Source: Couchioplanes caeruleus (GTDB lineage Bacteria; Actinomycetota; Actinomycetes; Mycobacteriales; Micromonosporaceae). Taken from it: a DNA stretch of 64,000 nucleotides. Position 1 is the stretch's first letter; every line of letters starts with the position of its first letter. The stretch lies in assembly GCF_003751945.1 (NCBI RefSeq), contig NZ_RJKL01000001.1, positions 3,472,001-3,536,000 on the forward strand, read 5' to 3'. The position numbers were made by a program, and so were the translations under genes. Below are positions 16,513-25,040 of this stretch, one piece after another. Below the pieces are notes generated by a model. It was not told the origin of the DNA. It made no database searches and worked only from the letters and a program-made list of their open reading frames with translations.

Positions 16513-18407
16513 GACACGGCTCCGTAGATCGCGGCGACGACGCCGAGGACCAGCGTGCCGGTGAGGACGGCGGTCGCCGCGCGGGGCAGCGCGGCGCGGT
16601 GGACGGTGGCCAGCACGGCGCCGAGCCGGGTGGTCGAGGTGCCGGTGCCGACGACCGCGGCGTCGACGACCCGCTCGTCGGCCAGGCGCACGGCACCGGC
16701 GATCGCGCGCACCGGCCGTACGATCAGCAGGTCTTGCAGGTCGTCCAGCCGGAAGCCGGCGGCGAACAACGGCCGCAACCGGCCGAGGTCCCGCGCCGGG
16801 TCGGCGCCGGGGGCGGTGTGCCAGAGCCACCACGAGCTCACGGCGCCCAGGGCGAGCAGCACGATCGGCAGCACGATGGAGACGCCGAGGTGCGGTTCCT
16901 CCAGCTCCAGCGCGGAACGGAAACCGGGCAGGAAGGCAGCCAGGCCCAGCAGCACGGATGGCACGGCGAGCAGCACGATCGGCCAGCGCATCAGGCCCGG
17001 CGGGTCGTGGGGCGGCTTCTGCGGCTCGTCGAAGCGGGCGTCGTCGAAGCCGACCTGCCAGTCCTCGGTGCGGGACCGCGGGTAGCCGAAGAAGGTGCGC
17101 AGGAGCAGGCGGGTCGCGTACCAGGCGGTGATCGCGACGCCGGCCAGCGCGGCGAGCCAGACCACCCAGCCCACCCAGGCGGGCGCCGGCCCGTCGCCCT
17201 CGGTCGCGTGAGCGGCCGCGACGATCACGTTCTCCTTGGACCAGAAACCGGCGAGCGGGGGTACGCCGGCGAGCGCGCCCAGGCCGACGACGAACGACCA
17301 GAACGTCACGGGCATGTGCTGCCGTAGCCCGCCCATGCGCGACATGAGGTTGGTGCCGACCGCGTGGATCACCGCGCCCGCCGCCAGGAACAGCAGCGCC
17401 TTGAACGCCGCGTGGGTGAGCAGGTGGAACAGGGCGGCCGCGGGCGAGCCGACGGCGAGGGCGCCGGTCATGTAGCCGATCTGCGAGACCGTGGACCAGG
17501 CCAGCACCCGCTTGAGGTCGTCCTGCGCGGTCGCGGACAGCGCACCGAGCAGCAGGGTGATCGCGGCCGATACGCCGAGCACCGCGAGCGCGGCGGGCGA
17601 CTGCGCGAACAGCGGGAACAGCCGGTAGACGACGTAGACGCCGGCCGCGACCATCGTGGCCGCGTGGATGAGCGCGGAGATCGGCGTCGGGCCGGCCATC
17701 GCGTCCGGCAGCCAGGTGTGCAGCGGGAACTGCGCGCTCTTGCCGGCGACCCCGGCGAGGACGAGCAGCAGCGCGACCGTGGGCGTCCCGGTGTGCGCGA
17801 GGACGTCGGAGATCTGGAAGCTGCCGGCGGCGACCCCCAGCCACGCGATGCCGAGCAGGAACCCGACGTCGCCCACCCGGGTGACGACGAACGCCTTCAC
17901 GGCCGCGGCGGGCGCCTCGGGCAGCCGCCGGTCGTGACCGATGAGCAGATACGAGCAGACGCCCATGACCTCCCAGCCGACCAGCAGCAGGATGAGGTCG
18001 TTCGCGGAGACGACCAGCAGCATCGCGCCGGTGAAGAGGCTGACCTGGGCGGCGTAGGGCGCGTACCGCGGGTCGTCGTGCAGGTAGGCGACCGAGTAGA
18101 CCTGCACGAACAGGGCGACGACGCAGACCGCCAGCGCGACGTGGATCGCCGCCTGCCCCAGCGAGAAGCCGAGCGTGACGTGCAGGTCGCCGAAGGACAC
18201 CCACTGCTGGGTCACCCGGACCCGCTCGTCCACCACGATCGCCAGCAGGAGGCTGATCAGCAGGGCGAGCGCGGCGCCGGCGATGCCCAGCGTGGCGGCC
18301 GCGCGCCGTCGTTCCCGGCCGCCGTCGCCGGGCGCCAGCAGCAGCCCGGCCAGCCCCAGCAGCAGGGGTACGCCGGCCAAGAGCGGCGTCAGGACCTGGG
18401 CGGTCAT
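16509..18407 (-). CDS. nuoL: NADH-quinone oxidoreductase subunit L
   Basis: 632 residues, the distal antiporter-like subunit. Seen are LILLLVGWEVMGVCSYLLIGH, SAQFPLHTWLPDAMAGPTPISALIHAATMVAAGVY and VLAWSTVSQIGYM, all hallmark NuoL segments, followed by the long amphipathic C-terminal region that runs along the arm (about residues 500-600). The ATG overlaps the nuoK stop and the stop overlaps the nuoM start. Confidence 0.96.
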   Translation of the reverse strand: MTAQVLTPLLAGVPLLLGLAGLLLAPGDGGRERRRAAATLGIAGAALALLISLLLAIVVDERVRVTQQWVSFGDLHVTLGFSLGQAAIHVALAVCVVALFVQVYSVAYLHDDPRYAPYAAQVSLFTGAMLLVVSANDLILLLVGWEVMGVCSYLLIGHDRRLPEAPAAAVKAFVVTRVGDVGFLLGIAWLGVAAGSFQISDVLAHTGTPTVALLLVLAGVAGKSAQFPLHTWLPDAMAGPTPISALIHAATMVAAGVYVVYRLFPLFAQSPAALAVLGVSAAITLLLGALSATAQDDLKRVLAWSTVSQIGYMTGALAVGSPAAALFHLLTHAAFKALLFLAAGAVIHAVGTNLMSRMGGLRQHMPVTFWSFVVGLGALAGVPPLAGFWSKENVIVAAAHATEGDGPAPAWVGWVVWLAALAGVAITAWYATRLLLRTFFGYPRSRTEDWQVGFDDARFDEPQKPPHDPPGLMRWPIVLLAVPSVLLGLAAFLPGFRSALELEEPHLGVSIVLPIVLLALGAVSSWWLWHTAPGADPARDLGRLRPLFAAGFRLDDLQDLLIVRPVRAIAGAVRLADERVVDAAVVGTGTSTTRLGAVLATVHRAALPRAATAVLTGTLVLGVVAAIYGAVS

Positions 18408-18724
18408 CCGACCTCCGCCTCGTGGTGCAGCGCGACCTCGTCCACCTGCACGGCGGCGCGCATCCGGTACCACTGGAGCACGATCGCCAGACCGACACCG
18501 ACCTCGGCGGCGGCGAGCACGATGACGAAGAGGGCGAAGACGCCGCCCCGGTGGCCGAGCGCCGCGGCGACGGTGGCGTCGGCGGTCACCAGCACCAGGT
18601 TGACGGCGTTGAGCATCAGCTCGACCGCCATCAGCACGAGGATGGCGTTGCGGCGGCGCAGGACGCCGTAGACCCCCAGCCCGAACAGCAGCGCCGCCGT
18701 CACGAACGGGATCACCGCATGCAT
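18404..18724 (-). CDS. nuoK: NADH-quinone oxidoreductase subunit K
   Basis: 106 residues, three membrane helices, normal NuoK size. The second helix reads LVLMAVELMLNAVNLVLV with the conserved membrane glutamate, and the third has VLAAAEVGVGLAIVL with the second one. These glutamates lie on the proton path. The ATG shares a base with the nuoJ stop (TGATG) and the stop overlaps nuoL. Confidence 0.96.
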   Translation of the reverse strand: MHAVIPFVTAALLFGLGVYGVLRRRNAILVLMAVELMLNAVNLVLVTADATVAAALGHRGGVFALFVIVLAAAEVGVGLAIVLQWYRMRAAVQVDEVALHHEAEVG

Positions 18725-19329
18725 CAGGCCTCGCCCTCCTTCGCACCCACGTCGTCCTTTGGCGCAGTCACGCCGTCCTTTGGCGCAGTCTTGCCGTCCT
18801 TCTGCGCAGTCACGCCGTCCGGCGCGTCCTTCGGAGCACCGATGTCCGGACGGGACAGCACGATGGCGCCGACCAGGGCGGCGAGCAGCAGGATCGAGAG
18901 CACCTCGAAGGGCAGCACCCAGGTGCCGAAGATCTCGGCGCCCATCCGGTCGGTGGTGCCGGGTGTGGGCAGCGGGTAAATGGACCAGCGGAAGGCGTCG
19001 GCGAACAGGGCAGCGAGGCCGAGCCCGACGCCGCCGCCGACGACCAGCGCGGGCCACGCCGGGCGGTCGAGGTCGTCGGACGGGCCGATCGGTGCGCGGG
19101 TCAGCATGACGGCGAAGAGTAGGAGCACGACGACCGCGCCCACGTAGACGAGGACCTGCACCCAGGCGACCAGCTCCGCCCCGAGCACGAGATAGAGGCC
19201 GGCGACTGCGCCGAGGCTGACGACCAGGTAGAGCCCGGCACGCACGATCTGGGCGCTGGTGACCACGAGTGCGCCCGAGCCCACCGCCACGGCCCCGAGC
19301 GCCAGCAGCAGCGCGTCGGCGACCGTCAC
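18724..19329 (-). CDS. nuoJ: NADH-quinone oxidoreductase subunit J with a repetitive C-terminal tail
   Basis: 201 residues. About 160 residues form the five-helix NuoJ core ([20 protein letters not shown] is diagnostic). The last 40 residues are an unusual hydrophilic tail with repeated PKDGVTA-like units ([20 protein letters not shown]). The GTG at 19329 is chosen because it overlaps the nuoI stop (GTGA), as in the other junctions of this operon. The tail is on the cytoplasmic or periplasmic end of the last helix and is not part of the usual subunit. Confidence 0.92.
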   Translation of the reverse strand: MTVADALLLALGAVAVGSGALVVTSAQIVRAGLYLVVSLGAVAGLYLVLGAELVAWVQVLVYVGAVVVLLLFAVMLTRAPIGPSDDLDRPAWPALVVGGGVGLGLAALFADAFRWSIYPLPTPGTTDRMGAEIFGTWVLPFEVLSILLLAALVGAIVLSRPDIGAPKDAPDGVTAQKDGKTAPKDGVTAPKDDVGAKEGEA

Positions 19330-20093
19330 CTCCCCGTCTCCGGAGCCTCGGGTGCGGCGCCTTCCGTCGCGGAGCTCCCCGGCGCGGGGCCCGCGGGTGC
19401 GGCGCCTTCCGTCGCGGAGCTTCCCGGCGCGGGACCATCCGTTGTGGGGTCTTTCGTCGCGAGGCCCGCGGGTGCGGGGCCCGCTGACGCGGTGCGCTCC
19501 GGAGCGGGGCTGCCCGCCGCAGTGGGGCGGGCGGCGGGGCGGGCGGTACGGGCCGGGGTGGCCGCGCCCGGACCGGCGGCCTTGCGAGCGGCCGTGGCCT
19601 CCTCCTTCGAGGGCTCGCCGAGGACGTCGTGCGCGGGCGGCGGTGGCACGGTCGGCATCCAGTCGCCGAGCCGGTTCTTGTCGTGCAGCAGATCCAGCAC
19701 GTCCAGCTCGGAGTACTCGAATTCGGGACTCCAGTGCAGGGCGTCGAACGGGCACACCTCGATGCAGATCCCGCAGTACATGCAGAGGGAGAAGTCGATG
19801 TCGAACCGGTCCAGCACGTTGCGCTGCCGGGGCCGCGCCGCGCCGGGCACGACGACCTCTTCCTTGTGCGAGTCGATGTAGATGCACCAGTCGGGGCACT
19901 CGCGCGCGCAGAGCATGCAGACGGTGCAGTTCTCCTCCAGCAGCGCGATGACCCCGCGCGACCGGGGCGGCAGGTCGGGCTCGACGTCGGGGTACTGCTG
20001 GGTGGTGGAACGCCTGGTCATGGTCTTGAGCGTGACGGCGAGCCCGTTGATCAGGCCCTTACCGGGCGCGGACCGCTCTCCGTGCTCACTCAT
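19326..20093 (-). CDS. nuoI: NADH-quinone oxidoreductase subunit I with a long Pro/Ala-rich tail
   Basis: 255 residues. The core (1-160) holds two 4Fe-4S motifs, Cys56/59/62/66 ([12 protein letters not shown]) and Cys104/107/110/114 ([12 protein letters not shown]), which carry clusters N6a and N6b on the path to quinone. After about residue 165 comes a tail of roughly 90 residues rich in Pro, Ala and Gly, with a repeated [11 protein letters not shown] unit, not found in ordinary NuoI. It is the first gene of the nuoIJKLMN operon; upstream lies an AT-richer gap with a possible promoter. Confidence 0.94.
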   Translation of the reverse strand: MSEHGERSAPGKGLINGLAVTLKTMTRRSTTQQYPDVEPDLPPRSRGVIALLEENCTVCMLCARECPDWCIYIDSHKEEVVVPGAARPRQRNVLDRFDIDFSLCMYCGICIEVCPFDALHWSPEFEYSELDVLDLLHDKNRLGDWMPTVPPPPAHDVLGEPSKEEATAARKAAGPGAATPARTARPAARPTAAGSPAPERTASAGPAPAGLATKDPTTDGPAPGSSATEGAAPAGPAPGSSATEGAAPEAPETGR

Positions 20094-20322
20094 AACCGCA
20101 TATCCTGCCCGGTCGCCGCATCGGAGGCGAGCACACCCCCACCAGATCTTGCCTTACTGTCACCCCGGCGCTCAGCGGATCCGCCGTCATTCGCTGCATA
20201 AATTACGGTACGGGTACTTAACATTTTTCTTTATGAATAGTGAAGATCGTCGGTTTGTGGGCCCTCTGTCCGGTTAAAGCCGGGTGCGATACCGCATTTC
20301 TGACCACATTGGAGGATCACCG

Positions 20323-20748
20323 ATGACCCGCATCGCACCCCGGACCCGGGCGGCCGCGACCGCCGCGCTCGCCGCCGCCGGCCTGACGGGCCTGCTCGGT
20401 GTCGCGGCACAACCGGCGGCCGCGGCGCCCACCGCCGCCCTGGCGTCGCCGTGCGTGCAGAAGATCGCCGTCGTCAACAACGGCGGCTTCGTGATGAACT
20501 TCCAGGTCACCACGCGGGACGGGCAGCTTTCGGCCCCGACCGACGACTACCCGATCAACCAGTGGCGGCTGATCGACCTCACCTCGACCCCCCTCGACGA
20601 GGGCGTCGACGTGCGGCCGCTCGTGCACGCCACCGCCGGTGACGACGTCCATGGCAACACCTTCGTGTCGTACTGCGCGAACGGCCAGACGGCCACCTAC
20701 ACCGCCAGTGGCACGACGCTCAACTACTCGGTCACGCTGCTGACCTGA
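20323..20748 (+). CDS. Small secreted protein of unknown function
   Basis: 141 residues. A typical Sec signal peptide (basic start, AALAAAGLTGLLG core, cleavage after an AAAA stretch near residue 36) leads to a mature part of about 105 residues rich in beta-strand residues, with two cysteines (SPCVQKI and VSYCANG) likely to form a disulfide. Similar secreted proteins with VVNNGGFVMNF cores are common in actinomycetes (recollection, function unknown). The start has a textbook ggagg 7 bases upstream. A strong terminator hairpin follows directly. The region before it (20220-20250) is unusually AT-rich and may hold its promoter. Confidence 0.82.
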   Translation: MTRIAPRTRAAATAALAAAGLTGLLGVAAQPAAAAPTAALASPCVQKIAVVNNGGFVMNFQVTTRDGQLSAPTDDYPINQWRLIDLTSTPLDEGVDVRPLVHATAGDDVHGNTFVSYCANGQTATYTASGTTLNYSVTLLT

Positions 20749-20759
20749 CAGGCAGACGA

Positions 20760-20787
20760 CCGGGCGCCCCGTACCCGGGGCGCCCGG
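20760..20787 (+). terminator. Strong hairpin after the secreted protein gene
   Basis: ccgggcgcccc-type arms (20760-20770) pair perfectly with 20777-20787 around a 6-base loop, an 11-bp GC-only stem, 11 bp after the stop at 20748. Confidence 0.8.
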
Positions 20788-20906
20788 CATGCCTTACACG
20801 AGCCCCGGCGGCTTCGCAAAGGTTCCCGACGTGGAGGATTCGAACAGCGCCCGGTTCGCGGCAAATCCGGATGCTCGGGTCACCGGGTAGCGGGAATGAT
20901 CCTTGA

Positions 20907-21017
20907 ATGGAAACACCGACCACCGTCAGGCAACTTGAGGCGATCGCGGCGGTGACCACTCTTGGCATGGACGTGTGGCTTCGCGGCGGTTGGGCCGCCA
21001 CGCCCCGCGAGCGGTGA
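20907..21017 (+). pseudogene. Possible N-terminal fragment of a nucleotidyltransferase (aminoglycoside adenylyltransferase-like)
   Basis: A 36-codon frame reads RQLEAIAAVTTLGMDVWLRGGWAA, matching the opening helix and the G-G-W-A strand of 2''-adenylyltransferase-type proteins. The following D-x-D catalytic stretch (normally in the next 15-20 residues) is absent because the frame stops. No downstream frame restores the family. Interpreted as a decayed gene; the match is short, so the call is tentative. Confidence 0.35.
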
Positions 21018-21881
21018 GCCCGCCTGCGTGAGACGTACGCTTCTCGGCAGTTCGGGTCTACCAGGCTGCGCGCCGTGGGTCACCGACCGTGACGGCTGGC
21101 GCTGCCCGGCGCACACTACGAAGCCCCGCGCATTGCCTGGCCACTGCGTGACCTATCGATCGAGATCCTCGGACGGATACGCCCCGACCGGGTGCTGCGC
21201 CGCCCGACCCCGCCACGGGTCTAAGCTTGTGTTTTAACCTTCGGTCCGGCTTGGCGTTCTGTCCATGACGGCGGTCCGCTAATGCCTCTGGCCGGTGACC
21301 AGAGCGAACTTCCGCCGCGACAAGTGGCGCACTGTCGATTTGAGCACTCGCGCGGCGTCGAGGGTCGGGAGCCGAAGTTCAGGTACACGCGCTGGTCAGG
21401 CCCTCGTCGCGCCAGGGTTCCTAAACCTCCGCCGTGGCCCGAGCGGGGATGCTGCTCCGACGACACGCATCCTTTCGAGCGGAGTTACACGCGCCGAAGC
21501 GTCACTATCCACCAGCAGATCCGTGACGGTGCGTTACGGGCACCACGGCATCAGGCCGCTCGGACAGCATACGATGATAGTGCGCGCTGAATAGGCGGCG
21601 TAACACCGTCTCAAAACGATCAGGGGTTACTCTTCGCCTTGACGATCGAGCCGTTCCTGCAGTCCGGAAAGCCGATTCGGCTACTTCTCGCGGTCCATGG
21701 AAACGCCGTTCTGCCGCGAGAGGAGGCGCCGCCGCGCTGGGGGCGGTGTGCGGCCCTGCTTGCACGGTCGAGGTGCGCAGTGACTTGAGCGCCATCGCCA
21801 GTTGCACCAGCGCCGCGACGAGGTGGTCGTCGGCCGGTCGGTCGAGCAGCGTGCGAACAGGCCCGGCAGCCAGGCTCGGGC
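21018..21881. other. Long region without supported gene
   Basis: About 860 bp with only short overlapping frames and no convincing product, ribosome site or RNA gene. A segment at 21598-21640 (accgtctcaaaacgatcagg) looks like the terminus of an IS5-type element, but no transposase was found with it. Probably degraded accessory DNA. Confidence 0.4.
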
Positions 21882-22448
21882 TTATTCGTAGGCGGTCAGC
21901 CAGTCTGACATTTGCTTGACCTCGCGCCAGATGAACCCTTCGTCGCGGAAGGCGTTCGCCAGTGTCGCAACGCCCTGACTGAACGCTATGACATGCATGG
22001 CGAGTGCGTCGGCCTCCGATTCGTGCCCGAGTAGCGCGAACTGGTCGCGCAACCAGGTGCGGAACAGGGTGAACACGCTGTTGGCCTCCGCGAACGACGC
22101 ATGGTTCAACTTCGCCAGTTCGGTGCTCAGGGTGCCTACCGGGCACCCGTACATCTGGACGTCAGCCCGATTGGTCAGCGGGATCTCGATGTACTTGCGG
22201 ATCCGCCCGGCGGGCGTGGGCTCCTCGGCCTCCCAGCGTTCGAGCATCCGCCGCCTCTCGGCGAGACGGGCGGTGATCACCGCAGCCAGGATGTCGTCCT
22301 TCGTTTTGAAGTGGTAGTAGAAGTTCCCTCTCGAGATCTGGACGGCCTCGGCGATCGCGGCGAACGACGTGTGCTCGTACCCCTGCCGATAGAACAACCG
22401 ATCGGCCGCCTCGATGATCTGCTCTCGGGTCGCCCTGGCACCGCCCAT
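21882..22448 (-). CDS. TetR/AcrR family transcriptional regulator
   Basis: 188 residues from the ATG at 22448 (an upstream TTG would add 9 residues; the GAGGGG ribosome site favours the ATG). The N-terminal helix-turn-helix reads REQIIEAADRLFYRQGYEHTSFAAIAEAVQISRGNFYYHFKTKDDIL, a classical TetR domain. The C-terminal ligand domain contains a single Cys (MYGCPVG, about residue 104), which could sense thiol-reactive electrophiles (inference). It is divergent from the ene-reductase gene, with three similar palindromes between them, and is the probable repressor of both genes. Confidence 0.93.
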   Translation of the reverse strand: MGGARATREQIIEAADRLFYRQGYEHTSFAAIAEAVQISRGNFYYHFKTKDDILAAVITARLAERRRMLERWEAEEPTPAGRIRKYIEIPLTNRADVQMYGCPVGTLSTELAKLNHASFAEANSVFTLFRTWLRDQFALLGHESEADALAMHVIAFSQGVATLANAFRDEGFIWREVKQMSDWLTAYE

Positions 22449-22489
22449 CACGCACACCCCCTCGTCAGGGCGCAAATTCTAACACCTTC

Positions 22490-22505
22490 TAGGTCACCCG
22501 TCCTA
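22490..22505. promoter_or_regulatory. TetR operator-like site 1
   Basis: TAGGTCACCCGTCCTA, a 16-bp inverted repeat with one mismatch, 42 bp upstream of the tetR start codon. It is the same 16-bp pattern (TAGGnCnnnnGnCCTA) as the two other sites in this divergent intergenic region. Confidence 0.6.
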
Positions 22506-22532
22506 CACGGCAAGCCGACGGAGGAGCCCGGC

Positions 22533-22562
22533 TTGACAGCCCTAGGACGGTTGCCCTAATTT
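22533..22562 (+). promoter_or_regulatory. Predicted promoter of the ene-reductase gene
   Basis: TTGACA (22533-22538) and TAATTT (22557-22562) with an 18-bp spacer. The second operator-like palindrome lies inside the spacer, which fits simple repression by steric block. Confidence 0.5.
22543..22558. promoter_or_regulatory. TetR operator-like site 2 (in promoter spacer)
   Basis: TAGGACGGTTGCCCTA, matching TAGGnCnnnnGnCCTA with one arm mismatch (GCCCTA for GTCCTA). Located between the -35 and -10 of the predicted promoter. Confidence 0.6.
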
Positions 22563-22569
22563 CCTGACC

Positions 22570-22585
22570 TAGGACACCCGTCCTA
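22570..22585. promoter_or_regulatory. TetR operator-like site 3
   Basis: TAGGACACCCGTCCTA, a perfect inverted repeat (TAGGAC/GTCCTA, 4-bp centre) just downstream of the predicted -10 and about 30 bp before the GTG of the ene-reductase gene. Confidence 0.65.
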
Positions 22586-22614
22586 ATCAAGTAGGCAGAC
22601 CAGCGGAGGTCACC

Positions 22615-23688
22615 GTGCCCACCGGCCTTTTCGAGCCCTTCCCTCTGGGAGATCTGACCCTCGCCAACCGAATGGTCATGGCCCCGCTGACCCGCAATCG
22701 CGCCGACCATGACGGGGTCATCACGCCGATGATGGTCACCCACTACCGGCAGCGTGCCACCGCAGGCCTGATCATCGGCGAGTCCACTCCCGTCTCGGCC
22801 GAGGGCGTCGGCTACCCCAACACCCCAGGCATTCACACCGAGGCCCAGGCGGCCGGCTGGCTCCGCCTCACCGACGCGGTCCACGCCGAATCAGGCCGCA
22901 TCTTCGCCCAGCTGCAACACTGTGGGCGGATCTCGCACCCGAGCCTGCTGCCGGACGGCGGCACCCCGGTGGCGCCCTCGGCGCTACGGCCGTCGGGCCA
23001 GACCTTCACCCCTTCGGGGCTTCAAGGCTTCGTCACGCCACGCGAACTCGAAGCCCACGAGGTACCGGAGATCGTCGCCCAATTCGAGCATGCCGCCAAA
23101 CGAGCGCTCGATGCCGGATTCGACGGCATCGAAGTACATGCAGGCAACGGCTACCTTGTCGACCAGTTTCTGCGCGATGCGAGCAACATCCGCACCGACC
23201 CGTACGGGGGCAATCCCCGCAACCGGATGCGCCTGCTCAACGAGATCCTCGACACGGTGTGCGCAGTGTGGCCGGCACACCGGGTGGGAGTGCGGTTAAC
23301 CCCCGAGAACAGCTTCAACTCGATGGCGGATTCCGACCCACAGGCGCACTTCCGGTACTTCCTCGAACAACTCCGGACCCGCGGCCTCGCCTATGTCCAC
23401 ATGCTCGAAGGCGACATGACGACGAAAACCAGCGTCCTTGACTACCGCGTTCTTCGCGCCGCGTTCACCGGCACCTACATCGCCAACAACGGCTATGACC
23501 TCGGCCGTGCCCAAACAGCGATCCAGAACGGCGCCGCCGACCTCATCGGCTTCGGTGTCCCATTCCTGGCCAACCCAGACCTGGTCCGCCGCTACCGCGA
23601 CGGCCTCGCCCTCAACGCCGCCGATCCATCCACCTTCTACACAGGCGGTCCACTCGGATACATCGACTACCCCACGTACGAGGCCTGA
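22615..23688 (+). CDS. Old Yellow Enzyme family alkene reductase
   Basis: 357 residues, FMN-dependent ene-reductase of the NemA/xenobiotic reductase branch. It reduces activated C=C bonds (and often nitro compounds) with NADPH. Seen are the N-terminal FEPFPLGDLTLANRMVMAPLTRNRA, FAQLQHCGRISHPSL, the substrate-binding H-x-x-N pair in IEVHAGNGYLVDQFL, and the FMN phosphate stretch ending LIGFGVPFLANPDL. The GTG start has a ggagg 7 bases before it. The gene is divergent from the TetR gene and preceded by operator-like palindromes, so it is probably induced by its electrophilic substrates. Confidence 0.95.
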   Translation: MPTGLFEPFPLGDLTLANRMVMAPLTRNRADHDGVITPMMVTHYRQRATAGLIIGESTPVSAEGVGYPNTPGIHTEAQAAGWLRLTDAVHAESGRIFAQLQHCGRISHPSLLPDGGTPVAPSALRPSGQTFTPSGLQGFVTPRELEAHEVPEIVAQFEHAAKRALDAGFDGIEVHAGNGYLVDQFLRDASNIRTDPYGGNPRNRMRLLNEILDTVCAVWPAHRVGVRLTPENSFNSMADSDPQAHFRYFLEQLRTRGLAYVHMLEGDMTTKTSVLDYRVLRAAFTGTYIANNGYDLGRAQTAIQNGAADLIGFGVPFLANPDLVRRYRDGLALNAADPSTFYTGGPLGYIDYPTYEA

Positions 23689-23946
23689 CTTCCTCTGATA
23701 CGAAATCTCCAGACCCGAGTCGTCGGCCGTGTCACGTGCGGCGAGGAGCCCCGCGGACGCGATCTACCGCGTCAGCAGGCTCGGCCGACACGCTCGCCTG
23801 CCTATGCCGACTTCCAGCCGGGCCTCGCAATCCTCGCCTACGCCTTCGACGGCCGGGATCTCTTGCAACCTGAGGCGGGATTCGGAGAAACCGGGCCCGC
23901 CACCTGCACCGTCACATCCCCAAGACTCAGTCCGCAAAGGAATCGC

Positions 23947-24240
23947 ATGTTCATCGTGTTGCTCCGATTCGCTGAAAACAAAGCCGCCGCCGGCGAGCAC
24001 ATGCCCGCCCACCAGCAGTGGATCAACCAAGGTTTGAAAGACCAGGTATTCCTGCTCGTGGGCGGCATCCAGCCCGGACCCGGGGGCGCAGTGCTGGCGC
24101 ACAACATGTCCCGGTCGCAGTTGCAGCAGCGGCTCGACGCCGACCCGTTCGTCATCCACCGGGTCGTCGACGCGGAGATCCTGGAAATCACGCCGAGCAT
24201 GGCCGACCCGCGGCTGGATTTCCTGATGCCGGCGAGATGA
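23947..24240 (+). CDS. YciI family protein
   Basis: 97 residues with the YciI/dimeric alpha-beta barrel pattern: MFIVLLRFAENK first strand, the H-x-x-W helix (AHQQWINQG), LLVGGIQPGPGGAVLAH, and the conserved ADPFVIHRVVDAEILEI end. Ferredoxin-like fold; some family members are dehalogenases or lactone-pathway enzymes, most are unknown. An AAAGGAA ribosome site precedes the ATG. It lies 258 bp downstream of the ene-reductase on the same strand and may share its transcript. Confidence 0.85.
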   Translation: MFIVLLRFAENKAAAGEHMPAHQQWINQGLKDQVFLLVGGIQPGPGGAVLAHNMSRSQLQQRLDADPFVIHRVVDAEILEITPSMADPRLDFLMPAR

Positions 24241-24501
24241 CGTCATTCATCTGGCTATGCTGCCGGCCCCGCTGCTCGTGGAGCGGGAGCGTACCGCAGT
24301 TTGCCGGAGTTTCCTGAGTCTGTGCTCGCAGGGCACCAGCGCGCCAAACAAGTGCCCATCTCCATGCCGAGAAGCCACCGCAGGTTCATCAAGCGCCGCC
24401 GCACTCATTTGGCCGCAGACAACGCGCGATTGGTACCCGCTCCAGCCGCGCCCGGATCACCGTGCGTCACGCACCGTAGTCGACGTTAGTAACGCGACGA
24501 C

Positions 24502-24531
24502 CTCCTCTCCCGGGCGACGCCGGGAGAGGAG
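24502..24531 (+). terminator. 12-bp perfect hairpin
   Basis: ctcctctcccgg (24502-24513) pairs perfectly with 24520-24531 around the loop gcgacg. It lies 261 bp after the YciI gene with no gene between, and just upstream of repeat copy 2. It may end the ene-reductase/YciI transcript. Confidence 0.6.
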
Positions 24532-24548
24532 CGGAGGTTAAACGCCAA

Positions 24549-24666
24549 GCTAAGAAACTGTCTTTGATCCCGTTTTCGCAGCTCAGTGGGCATGTCGAGT
24601 GACGTTGCTGGTCACGGTCGTTCGTGGTGGCGTCACGGTGACGGCAGTACGAACGTCAGCCGTAGA
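24549..24666. repeat. Copy 2 of the two-copy noncoding element
   Basis: GCTAAG, TGTCT, the perfect palindrome CGTCACGGTGACG (24631-24643) and CGAACG occur at the same spacing as in 6383-6500. The rest of 24241-24722 (482 bp between genes) holds the hairpin at 24502 and nothing else recognisable. Confidence 0.6.
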
Positions 24667-24722
24667 CGAATGTGGTCGGGCGAACCGCTCCTGAGACTGC
24701 CGCTAGACAACCCCGGGAGACG

Positions 24723-24872
24723 ATGCGTGAGCTGCGGCGTTTGCTACTCCTGAGGACCAGCAGTCTCAGCCTCACCGCTCTACTGGCCTTCCTCCTACTC
24801 ATCGGCGCCGCGACCGTACTGGCATTCAAGGCTCTACCGGTCGGCTTCATCCGCTGGCACCAAGACCCCTAA
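24723..24872 (+). CDS. Putative small single-span membrane protein (49 aa)
   Basis: Basic start (MRELRRLLLLR) followed by one hydrophobic helix (LTALLAFLLLIGAATVLAF, about 18-36) and a short polar tail. A gggag ribosome-site-like sequence lies just upstream. Too short for family recognition. It follows repeat copy 2 and could be a real small protein or a chance frame; in-frame codons extend upstream to 24672. Confidence 0.35.
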   Translation: MRELRRLLLLRTSSLSLTALLAFLLLIGAATVLAFKALPVGFIRWHQDP

Positions 24873-25040
24873 ATCAGCCGTCCGTCACCGGGTTATGAGA
24901 AGGTCGCTCGCAGGTTCGGCCAGTACGCCCGTGGGTCTCCTGCACTGGCAGTGGGTAGGGCGGTGCGGCGGTGCGCGTTGCGTGCCGGCTGGGGGCGGGC
25001 CGTGCCCACGGGGGACTGTGGACACGGCCCGCGGTCAGGC

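Noticed and set aside
21598..21640. IS5-type terminus (accgtctcaaaacgatcagg)
   Set aside because: Only one end-like sequence was seen, with no transposase or second inverted end, so an element was not called.
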